18,105 bases of DNA, taken from CAZPCZ01 sp964585225 (GTDB taxonomy: Bacteria; Patescibacteriota; Patescibacteriia; JACPHY01). Below are positions 5,529-12,122 of this stretch, piece by piece. The DNA lies in assembly GCA_964585225.1 (NCBI GenBank), contig CAZPCZ010000023.1, forward strand, positions 1 through 18,105, read 5' to 3'. A program made the translations under genes and the position numbers. Below the pieces are notes generated by a model that did no database searches, was not told the origin of the DNA, and worked only from the letters and a program-made list of their open reading frames with translations. How positions within the stretch are numbered: position 1 is the first letter of the stretch; every line of letters begins with the position of its first letter.

Positions 5529-7403
5529 ATGGCACTCCTCGTCGGTCGCCGGAGTATCTGGCTCAAACTGGTGCTGATCCTGCTGATTGCGATGTTCGCG
5601 GTGCGCTACGATGCGCCGCGGGCGTGGAACCGTCTCACCGACCGGTCGGGGTTGCGGTGGGCGAACGTCACCGATCGGCCATTCCGTCTCGGGCTCGATC
5701 TCAAAGGCGGTACGCACCTCGTGTATGAGGCGGACACGTCGAAGATCCCCGACCGCGATCAGCGGACGTCGGTGGAGGGCGTCCGTGATGTCATCGAGCG
5801 CCGCGTGAACGCGCTCGGCGTCGCGGAGCCGGTCGTGCAGCTCACCCGCGTCGAAGGGACGTGGCGACTCATTGTGGAACTCGCCGGTGTGTTCGAGACA
5901 CAGAAAGCCATCGATGCAATTGGCGCGACGCCGGTTCTCGAATTCAAAGAGCTGAACACGGAAGAGCGGAAGCTCACGCCAGAACAGGAGCAGGAGCTGA
6001 CGCGTATCAATGATGCGGCGAAACGCAAGGCGGAGCAGGAAATCCTCCCGCAGGCGCTCGCGAAGGATGGCGACTTTTCGGTGCTCGCGCGGGTACACTC
6101 CGAGGACCCCGGCTCGAAGGAGCAGGGCGGTGACCTTGGGTGGTTCAAGCGCGGCGTCATGGTGAAGGAGTTCGAAGCGGCAGTGTTCGACCAGCTCAAG
6201 GATGGTGAGACGACGCGCAAGCTCGTCGAGACGCAGTTCGGTTGGCACATCATCCGGAAGACGGGGGAGAGAGAAGGGAAGAGTGAAGAGGGAAGAGTGA
6301 AGCGTGAGGACGTTGGAGTGTCTGGCGTGACCGCAGTCACCGAGAGTGGAGCGCCGGTAAGCATAGATGTCAAGGGTGTAGAGGGAGTAGGGGGCGTAGA
6401 GGAAGTAAAGGACGGAGAGGGGGTAAAAGAGGTACGGGCTTCACACATCCTCATTCGAAAGAAAACTGCGGTGGATATTCTCGGGCCGCAGGAGCCGTGG
6501 AAATATACGGGACTCAGCGGCAAGCAGCTCAAGCGCGCGCAGCTGCAGTTTGACCCAACGACGAACGAGGCCGAGGTCGGGCTCGAGTTCAACGACGAGG
6601 GGTCGAAACTCTTCGCGGAGATCACGAGACGTATGGTCGGACAGCCGATCGGTATTTTTCTTGATGGACGTTCGCCGATCGATACGGATGGTGATGGCGT
6701 CGTGACTGAACGCGACCCGCCGTACGCGCCGGTCGTACAGACGGAGATTACGAACGGCGAGGCGCGAATCACCGGAAACCTCACCGTGGAGACGGCGAAG
6801 CAACTCGCACGGCGGCTCCAGGCTGGCGCGCTGCCAGTGCCGATCCACCTCCTCGCGCAGACGACCGTCGGCGCAACGCTCGGTGAAGCGTCGATCGCCG
6901 CGAGCCTCCGCGCGGCACTCTACGGGTTCCTGCTCGTCGCACTCTTCATGGTCCTGTACTACCGGCTCCCCGGCCTCATCGCAGTGCTCTCGCTCGGGGC
7001 GTACATGGCGTTCGTCCTCGCGGTTATGAAGCTCGTCTCCGCAACCTTCACGCTCGCTGGCATCGCGGGGTTCGTCATGTCGGTCGGCATGGCGGTGGAT
7101 GCGAACGTCCTCATCTTTGAGCGCTTGCGGGAGGAGCTCCGAGTCGGGCGGTCGCTCCTCGATGCGATTGGCGAAGCGTTCTCCCGCGCGTGGTCGGCCA
7201 TTCGCGATTCGAACGTCACGACCCTCATCACGTGCTTCATCCTCGCGTCATTCTCGTCGAGCGTCGTGAAGGGGTTTGCGGTAACGCTCGCGATCGGCGT
7301 GCTCATGAGCATGTTCACCGCCCTCACGGTCACCCGTGTCCTCTTGCAGCTCGTCGCGGGGTGGGTGCAACGGACGTCGTGGTACGGCGTGCGGAAAGTA
7401 TGA
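5529..7403 (+). CDS. secD: Protein translocase subunit SecD with embedded parvulin-type PPIase segment
   Basis: SecD, with SecF, uses the proton gradient to pull exported proteins out of SecYEG. 624 residues from the ATG at 5529 (AGAGG upstream). TM1 is about residues 11-25. LGLDLKGGTHLVYEAD (54-69) is the SecD signature. The C-terminal half (about 460-610) has the remaining membrane helices with SVGMAVDANVLIFERLREEL (518-537). Within the P1 head, residues about 165-245 are parvulin-like (DFSVLARVHSEDPGSKEQGG, then DLGWFKRGVMVKEFEAAVF, then TQFGWHIIRK). The canonical first parvulin strand (RASHILI, 303-309) comes after this block, behind a low-complexity linker (246-302). The linker is built from a 7-nt repeat (6268-6309) and a 9-nt repeat (6378-6434). 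A DTDGDGVVTERD loop (385-396) interrupts the strand that normally reads LDG...APVVQ. The stop overlaps the secF ATG (ATGA). Confidence 0.96.
   Translation: MALLVGRRSIWLKLVLILLIAMFAVRYDAPRAWNRLTDRSGLRWANVTDRPFRLGLDLKGGTHLVYEADTSKIPDRDQRTSVEGVRDVIERRVNALGVAEPVVQLTRVEGTWRLIVELAGVFETQKAIDAIGATPVLEFKELNTEERKLTPEQEQELTRINDAAKRKAEQEILPQALAKDGDFSVLARVHSEDPGSKEQGGDLGWFKRGVMVKEFEAAVFDQLKDGETTRKLVETQFGWHIIRKTGEREGKSEEGRVKREDVGVSGVTAVTESGAPVSIDVKGVEGVGGVEEVKDGEGVKEVRASHILIRKKTAVDILGPQEPWKYTGLSGKQLKRAQLQFDPTTNEAEVGLEFNDEGSKLFAEITRRMVGQPIGIFLDGRSPIDTDGDGVVTERDPPYAPVVQTEITNGEARITGNLTVETAKQLARRLQAGALPVPIHLLAQTTVGATLGEASIAASLRAALYGFLLVALFMVLYYRLPGLIAVLSLGAYMAFVLAVMKLVSATFTLAGIAGFVMSVGMAVDANVLIFERLREELRVGRSLLDAIGEAFSRAWSAIRDSNVTTLITCFILASFSSSVVKGFAVTLAIGVLMSMFTALTVTRVLLQLVAGWVQRTSWYGVRKV
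6268..6309 (+). repeat. Heptamer repeat inside secD
   Basis: Six consecutive 7-nt units: AGAGAGA, AGGGAAG, AGTGAAG, AGGGAAG, AGTGAAG, CGTGAGG. Its 42 nt (6 x 7) keep the frame and encode the acidic/basic linker EREGKSEEGRVKRED after the parvulin block. Confidence 0.85.
6378..6434 (+). repeat. 9-nt tandem repeat inside secD linker
   Basis: Six degenerate 9-nt units of the form GTAGAGGRA (GTAGAGGGA, GTAGGGGGC, GTAGAGGAA, GTAAAGGAC, GGAGAGGGG, GTAAAAGAG) plus GTA. Translated as Val-containing tripeptides (VEG VGG VEE VKD GEG VKE V) just before the RASHILI strand. Frame-neutral copy-number change is possible. Confidence 0.8.
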
Positions 7404-8290
7404 TCTCTATTGTTCCCAAACGACGCCTCTGGTACCTTCTCTCCGCCGTGCTCGTTGGCGCGAGCGTCCTTGCGATCATGGTGTGGCGTTTCAGCTTTGG
7501 TATTGATTTCACCGGCGGCTCGCTTACGGAACTCGCGTTCACGGGGCAGCGTCCCACAACCGTGGAGATCCAACGCCGCGTGGAAGAACTCGGTGCGAGC
7601 CGTGTGAAGGTCCAGACCGCTGGTGCATCGAATGTCATCATCCGTACTGCACCGCTCACGCAGGAGGCCCGGGGCGCGATCTCGCGTGCGTTCGAGCACG
7701 ATGCGCGAGAGCTCCGATCAGAGTCCATCGGTCCATCCATCGGTCGGGAGCTCGCGCGGAAAACGGCGACGGCCGTCGTGCTCTCACTCGTGCTCATCGT
7801 CTTGTACGTCGCGTGGATGTTCCGGAAAGCGGGGCGCGAGATCTCCACGTGGGCGTACGGGACTGTCGCGCTCATCGCCATGGCACACGACGTGCTCATT
7901 CCGATGGGCGTCTTCGCCGTGCTCGGTGCGTTCCGGAACGTGGAGGTTGACGCGCCATTCATCGCTGCGGTGCTCACGATCCTCGGGTACTCGATCAACG
8001 ATACAATCATCGTGCTCGATCGCGTCCGTGAGAACACCCACGTTCTGCGCGGGAAACCGTTCGCGGAGATGGTGGAGGCGAGCATCCACCAATCCCTCGC
8101 ACGGTCCGTGAACACGACGCTCACGACTATCCTCGCGCTCGTTGCCGTCATCCTCTTCGGTGGCACCTCGATCCGGTCCTTCGCCCTTGCGCTCGCCATC
8201 GGGATCGGCGTCGGCGCCTACTCGTCCATCTTTATCGCCGCACCGTTGCTCGTGACGTGGCACGCGCGACGCGCCCGGCGCGCGCAATGA
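7400..8290 (+). CDS. secF: Protein translocase subunit SecF
   Basis: 296 residues. Partner of SecD in the proton-driven SecDF complex of the inner membrane. TM1 is at residues 11-28, followed by the family signature FGIDFTGGSLTELAF (33-47), a short extracytoplasmic P4-like domain (about 48-115), GPSIGRELARK (111-121), then five further hydrophobic segments. LGYSINDTIIVLDRVRENT (195-213) and SVNTTLTT (236-243) are the conserved SecF motifs. The open frame continues upstream to 7190, but that part is a shadow of secD; the ATG at 7400 overlapping the secD stop is clearly the start. The stop codon TGA is embedded in the first unit of the heptamer repeat that follows. Confidence 0.97.
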   Translation: MISIVPKRRLWYLLSAVLVGASVLAIMVWRFSFGIDFTGGSLTELAFTGQRPTTVEIQRRVEELGASRVKVQTAGASNVIIRTAPLTQEARGAISRAFEHDARELRSESIGPSIGRELARKTATAVVLSLVLIVLYVAWMFRKAGREISTWAYGTVALIAMAHDVLIPMGVFAVLGAFRNVEVDAPFIAAVLTILGYSINDTIIVLDRVRENTHVLRGKPFAEMVEASIHQSLARSVNTTLTTILALVAVILFGGTSIRSFALALAIGIGVGAYSSIFIAAPLLVTWHARRARRAQ

Positions 8291-8432
8291 CCAATTTCTA
8301 ATTCCTAATGACGAATCAAGCCCCAATGACCGAATGCCCAACGACGCGAAACGTGATCCAATCGAATGAGGCATTGGTGCTTGGGGTTTCGGCATTGATT
8401 AGAAATTAGGAATTAGACATTAGGCATTCACC
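8286..8432 (+). repeat. Heptamer snap-back repeat after secF
   Basis: The left arm reads in 7-nt units AATGACC, AATTTCT, AATTCCT, AATGACG, AATCAAG, CCCCAAT. The right arm ends in ATTAGAA, ATTAGGA, ATTAGAC, ATTAGGC, ATTCACC, roughly complementary to the left, so the whole can fold back. The secF stop (TGA) lies in the first unit. It is closely related to the repeat at 16592-16703. Strongly AT-rich compared with its surroundings. Confidence 0.85.
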
Positions 8433-8462
8433 CCACTCCTGCCCCGCCGGGCCATTTTTTGT

Positions 8463-8468
8463 TATACT
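8463..8468 (+). promoter_or_regulatory. -10-like TATACT before the membrane-protein gene
   Basis: GTTATACTG follows a T-run and lies 18 nt before the ATG at 8487. No good -35 is visible at the expected spacing (8440-8445 is TGCCCC), so the call rests on the -10 alone. Confidence 0.4.
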
Positions 8469-8486
8469 GCGTGTGGGTAGGCTGCT

Positions 8487-9887
8487 ATGCCTTCGATCAC
8501 CATCGACCTCGAGCCGCTCCTCGCGCTCGCCGACGACCCGCTCGCAGCGGGTTGGTACCTCCTCGCTCGCGGCGGGTGGGTGCCGCTCGTTTTCGTGTTG
8601 CTCTGGATGGGAAAAACGCTCTGGATGTTCAACATCCAGACCGATTTCATCATAAAAAAACTCCGTCCAGTTCTCCTCGCGATCGACGTCCCGAAGGCGA
8701 CAGAACAAGCCGCGCAGACCGCGAAAGCCGTCGAGAACATCTTCGCGCACCTCGCAGGTGCGCACGGGAGTCACACGCGGCGGGAAAAGTACTGGCACGG
8801 GAACATTCAGGAATGGTTCAGTCTCGAAATCGTCTCCATCGAGGGGTACATCCAGTTCCTCGTGTGGACGTGGGACAAGTTTCGGGATCTCGTTGAAACT
8901 GCGATCTACGCGCAGTACCCCGACGCACAGATCACCGAGGTTGCGGACTACACGACCGCAGTCCCACATAAGTACCCGGACAAGGAGTGGGATCTCTTCG
9001 GGACGGAGTTCGTGTTCACAAAACCAGACCCGTATCCCATCCGGACATGGGAGTTCTTCGAGCACAAGGGGCAGAAGGACGAACCGTTCAAGGACCCGCT
9101 CGCTGCGATGCTCGAGAACCTCGCGCGCATTGGACCGGGTGAGCAGATCTGGATGCAGCTCCTCATCGTCCCGATCAGCCAGGACTGGGTGAAGGATGCC
9201 GAGAAGCTCGTGAAGAAGCTCATCGGTGCGAAGGTCGAGGCGAGGAAGACACTCGTCGACACCGCGTTCGATGTGACCGGGAGCATCGCCGGAGCGGTCA
9301 TTGATCAGGCACTCGGCGCGCCGGAGGCGAAACCGACGCAGAAGAAGGACGACATGCTCTCGAAGGTGCTCTACATGTCGCCGGGTGAGCGACTGGCGGT
9401 GGAGCTCGTCGAGAAAAAGATGGCGAAGATCGCCTTCCAGACGAAGATCCGGTTCGTCTACGTCGCGCGTAAAGAGGTGTTTAAGAAGCCGCGCGGTGCG
9501 CATGCGATCGTCGGCGGGATCAAGCAGTTCAACACGAACGACGGGAATAGCTTGAAGCCGGAGTTCAAGCACATCGGCCCCGCATCGCTCTGGCTCTTCG
9601 CGAAGCTCCGCAACAACTGGCGACGCACGAAGGTTGTCCGCGCGTACAGCCGACGGAACATGTGGGTGGGGGCGCGGAAGATGATCATGAACATCGAGGA
9701 ACTCGCGACACTCTGGCACTTTCCGACCGAGGCGGTGAAGGCACCGCTCGTCATGCGGACCGATGCCCGTCGCGGGGTCCCACCGTCGGGGTTGCCCATC
9801 ACCCATACGACCGTCAACGCAGTCGCTGGAGCGCCGGGAGCATCCCCGCCGCCGCTGAAGCCGCCGGAGGGACTACCAATTGTGTAG
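8487..9887 (+). CDS. Membrane-anchored partner protein of VirD4/TraG-like ATPase (CPR-type, DUF8128-like)
   Basis: 466 residues. One hydrophobic segment at about 27-46 (WVPLVFVLLWMGKTLWMF) anchors the protein; most of the rest is a large soluble, probably cytosolic domain. Visible landmarks are KYWHGNIQEWFSLEIVSIEG (102-121), QIWMQLLIVPISQDW (about 225-239) and a C-terminal proline-rich tail. I recognise the general pattern of a CPR-conserved family encoded directly before a conjugation-type ATPase (I believe DUF8128), but its function is not known to me. The name is from memory and the family assignment is tentative. The ATPase start follows 94 nt downstream across a heptamer repeat; joint function is inferred from this arrangement. 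Confidence 0.75.
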   Translation: MPSITIDLEPLLALADDPLAAGWYLLARGGWVPLVFVLLWMGKTLWMFNIQTDFIIKKLRPVLLAIDVPKATEQAAQTAKAVENIFAHLAGAHGSHTRREKYWHGNIQEWFSLEIVSIEGYIQFLVWTWDKFRDLVETAIYAQYPDAQITEVADYTTAVPHKYPDKEWDLFGTEFVFTKPDPYPIRTWEFFEHKGQKDEPFKDPLAAMLENLARIGPGEQIWMQLLIVPISQDWVKDAEKLVKKLIGAKVEARKTLVDTAFDVTGSIAGAVIDQALGAPEAKPTQKKDDMLSKVLYMSPGERLAVELVEKKMAKIAFQTKIRFVYVARKEVFKKPRGAHAIVGGIKQFNTNDGNSLKPEFKHIGPASLWLFAKLRNNWRRTKVVRAYSRRNMWVGARKMIMNIEELATLWHFPTEAVKAPLVMRTDARRGVPPSGLPITHTTVNAVAGAPGASPPPLKPPEGLPIV

Positions 9888-9898
9888 AATTGAGCCAC

Positions 9899-9982
9899 GA
9901 GGTCTGAGGTCTGAGCGCACGCTACACGGTCGTGCGGTGCTCATATCTCATCTCAGAGCTCACGTCTCACGCCTCACGGCTA
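9899..9982 (+). repeat. Heptamer snap-back repeat before the VirD4/TraG-like ATPase gene
   Basis: Twelve contiguous 7-nt registers. The left side begins GAGGTCT, GAGGTCT, GAGCGCA; the right side reads TCATATC, TCATCTC, AGAGCTC, ACGTCTC, ACGCCTC, ACGGCTA. Left purine-rich and right pyrimidine-rich units are roughly complementary. It fills the entire spacer and ends on the first base of the next gene's ATG. Confidence 0.8.
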
Positions 9983-12039
9983 TGGAACACGATCACGAGA
10001 ACGAGGTCGCGCCGTTCGCGCAGACGAACTTCCGCGGGAAGACGCAGCGGTTCGGCATCAAGACGGACGACCGGCGTCGGCACATGTACCTCGTCGGGAA
10101 GACCGGCATGGGGAAGACTTCCATGCTCGAGCACCTCATCCTCCACGACATCCGTGCGGGGCATGGCGTCGCGTACCTCGATCCGCACGGCGACACCGCG
10201 AAGAAGGTGCTCGACTTCATCCCGAGCTACCGCGCGAACGACATCATCTACTTCAACCCGGCCGACCTCGAGTGGCCGGTCGCGTTCAACGTGCTCGAGC
10301 ACGTCGATCGGAACCACCAGCACCTCGTCGCCTCCGGCCTCATCGGCATCTTCAAGAAGATCTGGGCAGACTCTTGGGGTCCGCGCCTCGAGTACGTGCT
10401 CCGAAACGCCATCCTCGCGCTCATGGACTACCCGGGGTCGACGCTCCTCGGCATCATGCGCATCCTCGTTGATAAGGAGTACCGACGGAAGGTCATCGCG
10501 AAGGTCCAGGACCCCGTCGTGAAGTCGTTCTGGGTGGACGAGTACGCGCGGTACCCGGATAAGTTCCAGACCGAGGCGATCGCGCCGATCCAGAACAAGG
10601 TTGGGCAGTTCCTCTCCTCTCCGCTCATCCGAAACATCGTCGGCCAGGTGAAATCGACCATCCGCATCCGCGAGATCATGGATGATCAGAAGATTCTCAT
10701 CATGAACCTCGCGAAAGGCGGCATCGGGGAAGATAACTCCGCGCTCCTCGGCGCAATGATGGTGACGAAGGTGTACCTCGCGGCGATGGAGCGCGTGGAC
10801 ATGGAGGAACACACCCGCAAGGACTTCTACCTCTACGTCGACGAGTTCCAGAACTTCGCGACGGATTCGTTCTCGGACATCCTGTCCGAGGCGCGGAAGT
10901 ACCGACTGAACCTCACGATTGCGCACCAGTACATCGGTCAGCTCATGACGGACACGTCGACGAAGGTGCGCGATGCGGTGTACGGGAACGTCGGGACGAT
11001 CGTATGCTTCCGTGTCGGCGCGCAGGACGCGGAGTTCCTCGAGCCAGAGTTCACGCCGCAGTTCATCCAACAGGACCTCGTGAACCTTCCGAAGTGGAAC
11101 GTGTACTTGAAGCTCATGATCAACGGTGTCTCTTCTGATCCATTCTCCGCGGGGACACTCCCGCCGATCGACGTGCTCTACGAGCGGACCGGGAATGCCG
11201 AGAAGGTGCTCCGGAGTTCTCGCGAGCGATACGCGCGGCCGCGGCAGGAGATCGAGGACAAGATCATGCGGTGGACCGGCATGGCGCCGGGTGGAGATGA
11301 TGACGACGAGGGCGGTGGAGGCGGTGGCGATGTTCCGGAGGGCGAGTGGCAGCAGGCGCGTGCAAAGGCGAAAGAACTCACCGAGGGATTGCCGCGGCCG
11401 GGGCAGCAGGGCGGGGGAGGATGGCTGCGTGAGGCCGCGCGTGGTGCCATGGCGAGCGGCGTGAAGGAGGGTGAGCAATCGGAAGATGTGCGGAGAGCTA
11501 TTCGAGATTCACGGAAGCCGGATCGTCCGCCGCCGGAGCCACGGATCGTCGAGTGCGCGAAGTGCGGTGGTGGTGCGACGATTTTCTTCCGACCGCGCCC
11601 GGGCCAGCGCATCCTGTGCGAGAACTGCATGCGTGCAGAGAAAGAGAAGGCGAAGGTGGCGCAGTATGAGAAACCGAAACCGAGGAATCAGGAATCAGGA
11701 ATCAGGAATCAGGGACGGGGAGGTGGTGGGCAACAGGGCAAGGGGTCACCGCCGCAGCAGGGACAACGACAGCAGGAGCAGCGGCAGCCGCAGCGTACCG
11801 ACCGTGGGCCGCGACGCGATGATCGAGCTCCGCAACGGGAGCAGCGACCGATGAAGCCTCCGCCACCCCCCATTGATTCCCTCGCACCGGTCGAGCGTAC
11901 CGGCGACGGCGAAATCTCGTTGGGCGACGTGCTGCTCCGGAGTGCAAAGGATCGTCCGCCACCGGAGGAACCGGATGACGATGGAGCGGAATCCACGCCG
12001 CCGGATGACCAGTCGACGAAGTCGAACAACACGCCCTGA
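9982..12039 (+). CDS. VirD4/TraG-like type IV coupling ATPase with C-terminal zinc ribbon
   Basis: 685 residues from the ATG at 9982. The in-frame extension to 9880 is pure repeat and is rejected. FtsK/HerA-superfamily motor: Walker A GKTGMGKT (39-46), Walker B YLYVDEFQNFA with D287-E288, followed by ILSEARKYRLNLTIAHQYIG, the TraM-recognition/TraG-type segment. Such ATPases form hexamers that move DNA or protein at a secretion channel. There is no N-terminal TM, so membrane tethering may come from the preceding gene's product. After about residue 434 the chain is low complexity (Asp, Gly, Gln, Pro) except for a zinc ribbon C525xxC528 ... C546xxC549 with the PRPGQ turn. A 4x GGAATCA tandem repeat lies at codons about 568-577. 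The C-terminal SLGDVLL patch (about 637-643) looks conserved. Confidence 0.93.
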   Translation: MEHDHENEVAPFAQTNFRGKTQRFGIKTDDRRRHMYLVGKTGMGKTSMLEHLILHDIRAGHGVAYLDPHGDTAKKVLDFIPSYRANDIIYFNPADLEWPVAFNVLEHVDRNHQHLVASGLIGIFKKIWADSWGPRLEYVLRNAILALMDYPGSTLLGIMRILVDKEYRRKVIAKVQDPVVKSFWVDEYARYPDKFQTEAIAPIQNKVGQFLSSPLIRNIVGQVKSTIRIREIMDDQKILIMNLAKGGIGEDNSALLGAMMVTKVYLAAMERVDMEEHTRKDFYLYVDEFQNFATDSFSDILSEARKYRLNLTIAHQYIGQLMTDTSTKVRDAVYGNVGTIVCFRVGAQDAEFLEPEFTPQFIQQDLVNLPKWNVYLKLMINGVSSDPFSAGTLPPIDVLYERTGNAEKVLRSSRERYARPRQEIEDKIMRWTGMAPGGDDDDEGGGGGGDVPEGEWQQARAKAKELTEGLPRPGQQGGGGWLREAARGAMASGVKEGEQSEDVRRAIRDSRKPDRPPPEPRIVECAKCGGGATIFFRPRPGQRILCENCMRAEKEKAKVAQYEKPKPRNQESGIRNQGRGGGGQQGKGSPPQQGQRQQEQRQPQRTDRGPRRDDRAPQREQRPMKPPPPPIDSLAPVERTGDGEISLGDVLLRSAKDRPPPEEPDDDGAESTPPDDQSTKSNNTP
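11684..11711 (+). repeat. 4 x GGAATCA tandem repeat inside ATPase gene
   Basis: Four perfect 7-nt copies back to back. The unit length is not a multiple of three, so gain or loss of one or two copies would shift the frame of the remaining ~108-residue tail. Read here as NQESGIRNQ. Confidence 0.95.
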
Positions 12040-12045
12040 GCAGTG

Positions 12046-12068
12046 TACCCTGAGCGAGGTCGAAGGGA
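12046..12068 (+). repeat. CCTGAGCGAGGTCGAAGGG-type dispersed repeat
   Basis: GTACCCTGAGCGAGGTCGAAGGGAG closely resembles the short CCCTGAGCGAAGTCGAAGGG repeat common in many CPR and Chloroflexi genomes. Only one copy is in the window, so the call rests on recognition. Confidence 0.5.
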
Positions 12069-12087
12069 GGGGCGGCCACGTACGAGA

Positions 12088-12117
12088 ACACCGGTCCGAT
12101 GTACATCGGACCGGTGT
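12088..12117. terminator. 30-bp perfect palindrome between convergent genes
   Basis: ACACCGGTCCGATGT directly followed by its exact reverse complement. It lies between the ends of the ATPase gene (12039) and the helicase gene (12123), the expected position for a shared bidirectional terminator. A short T-run follows on the plus side (CGGTTTC). Confidence 0.75.
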
Positions 12118-12122
12118 CGGTT

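Noticed and set aside
8286..8432. CRISPR array
   Set aside because: Units are 7 nt, degenerate and contiguous with no spacers; no cas genes are present.
8406..9806. Long open frame on the minus strand opposite the membrane-protein gene
   Set aside because: Its translation is Arg/Glu/Asp/His-rich without recognisable motifs. It is the usual antisense shadow of a high-GC gene with strong codon bias.
9880..9981. Upstream in-frame extension of the ATPase gene
   Set aside because: It is made of the heptamer repeat and overlaps the end of the preceding gene; the ATG at 9982 starts the recognisable protein.
9967..11478. Long minus-strand open frame opposite the ATPase
   Set aside because: Same shadow pattern; the plus strand has clear Walker motifs.
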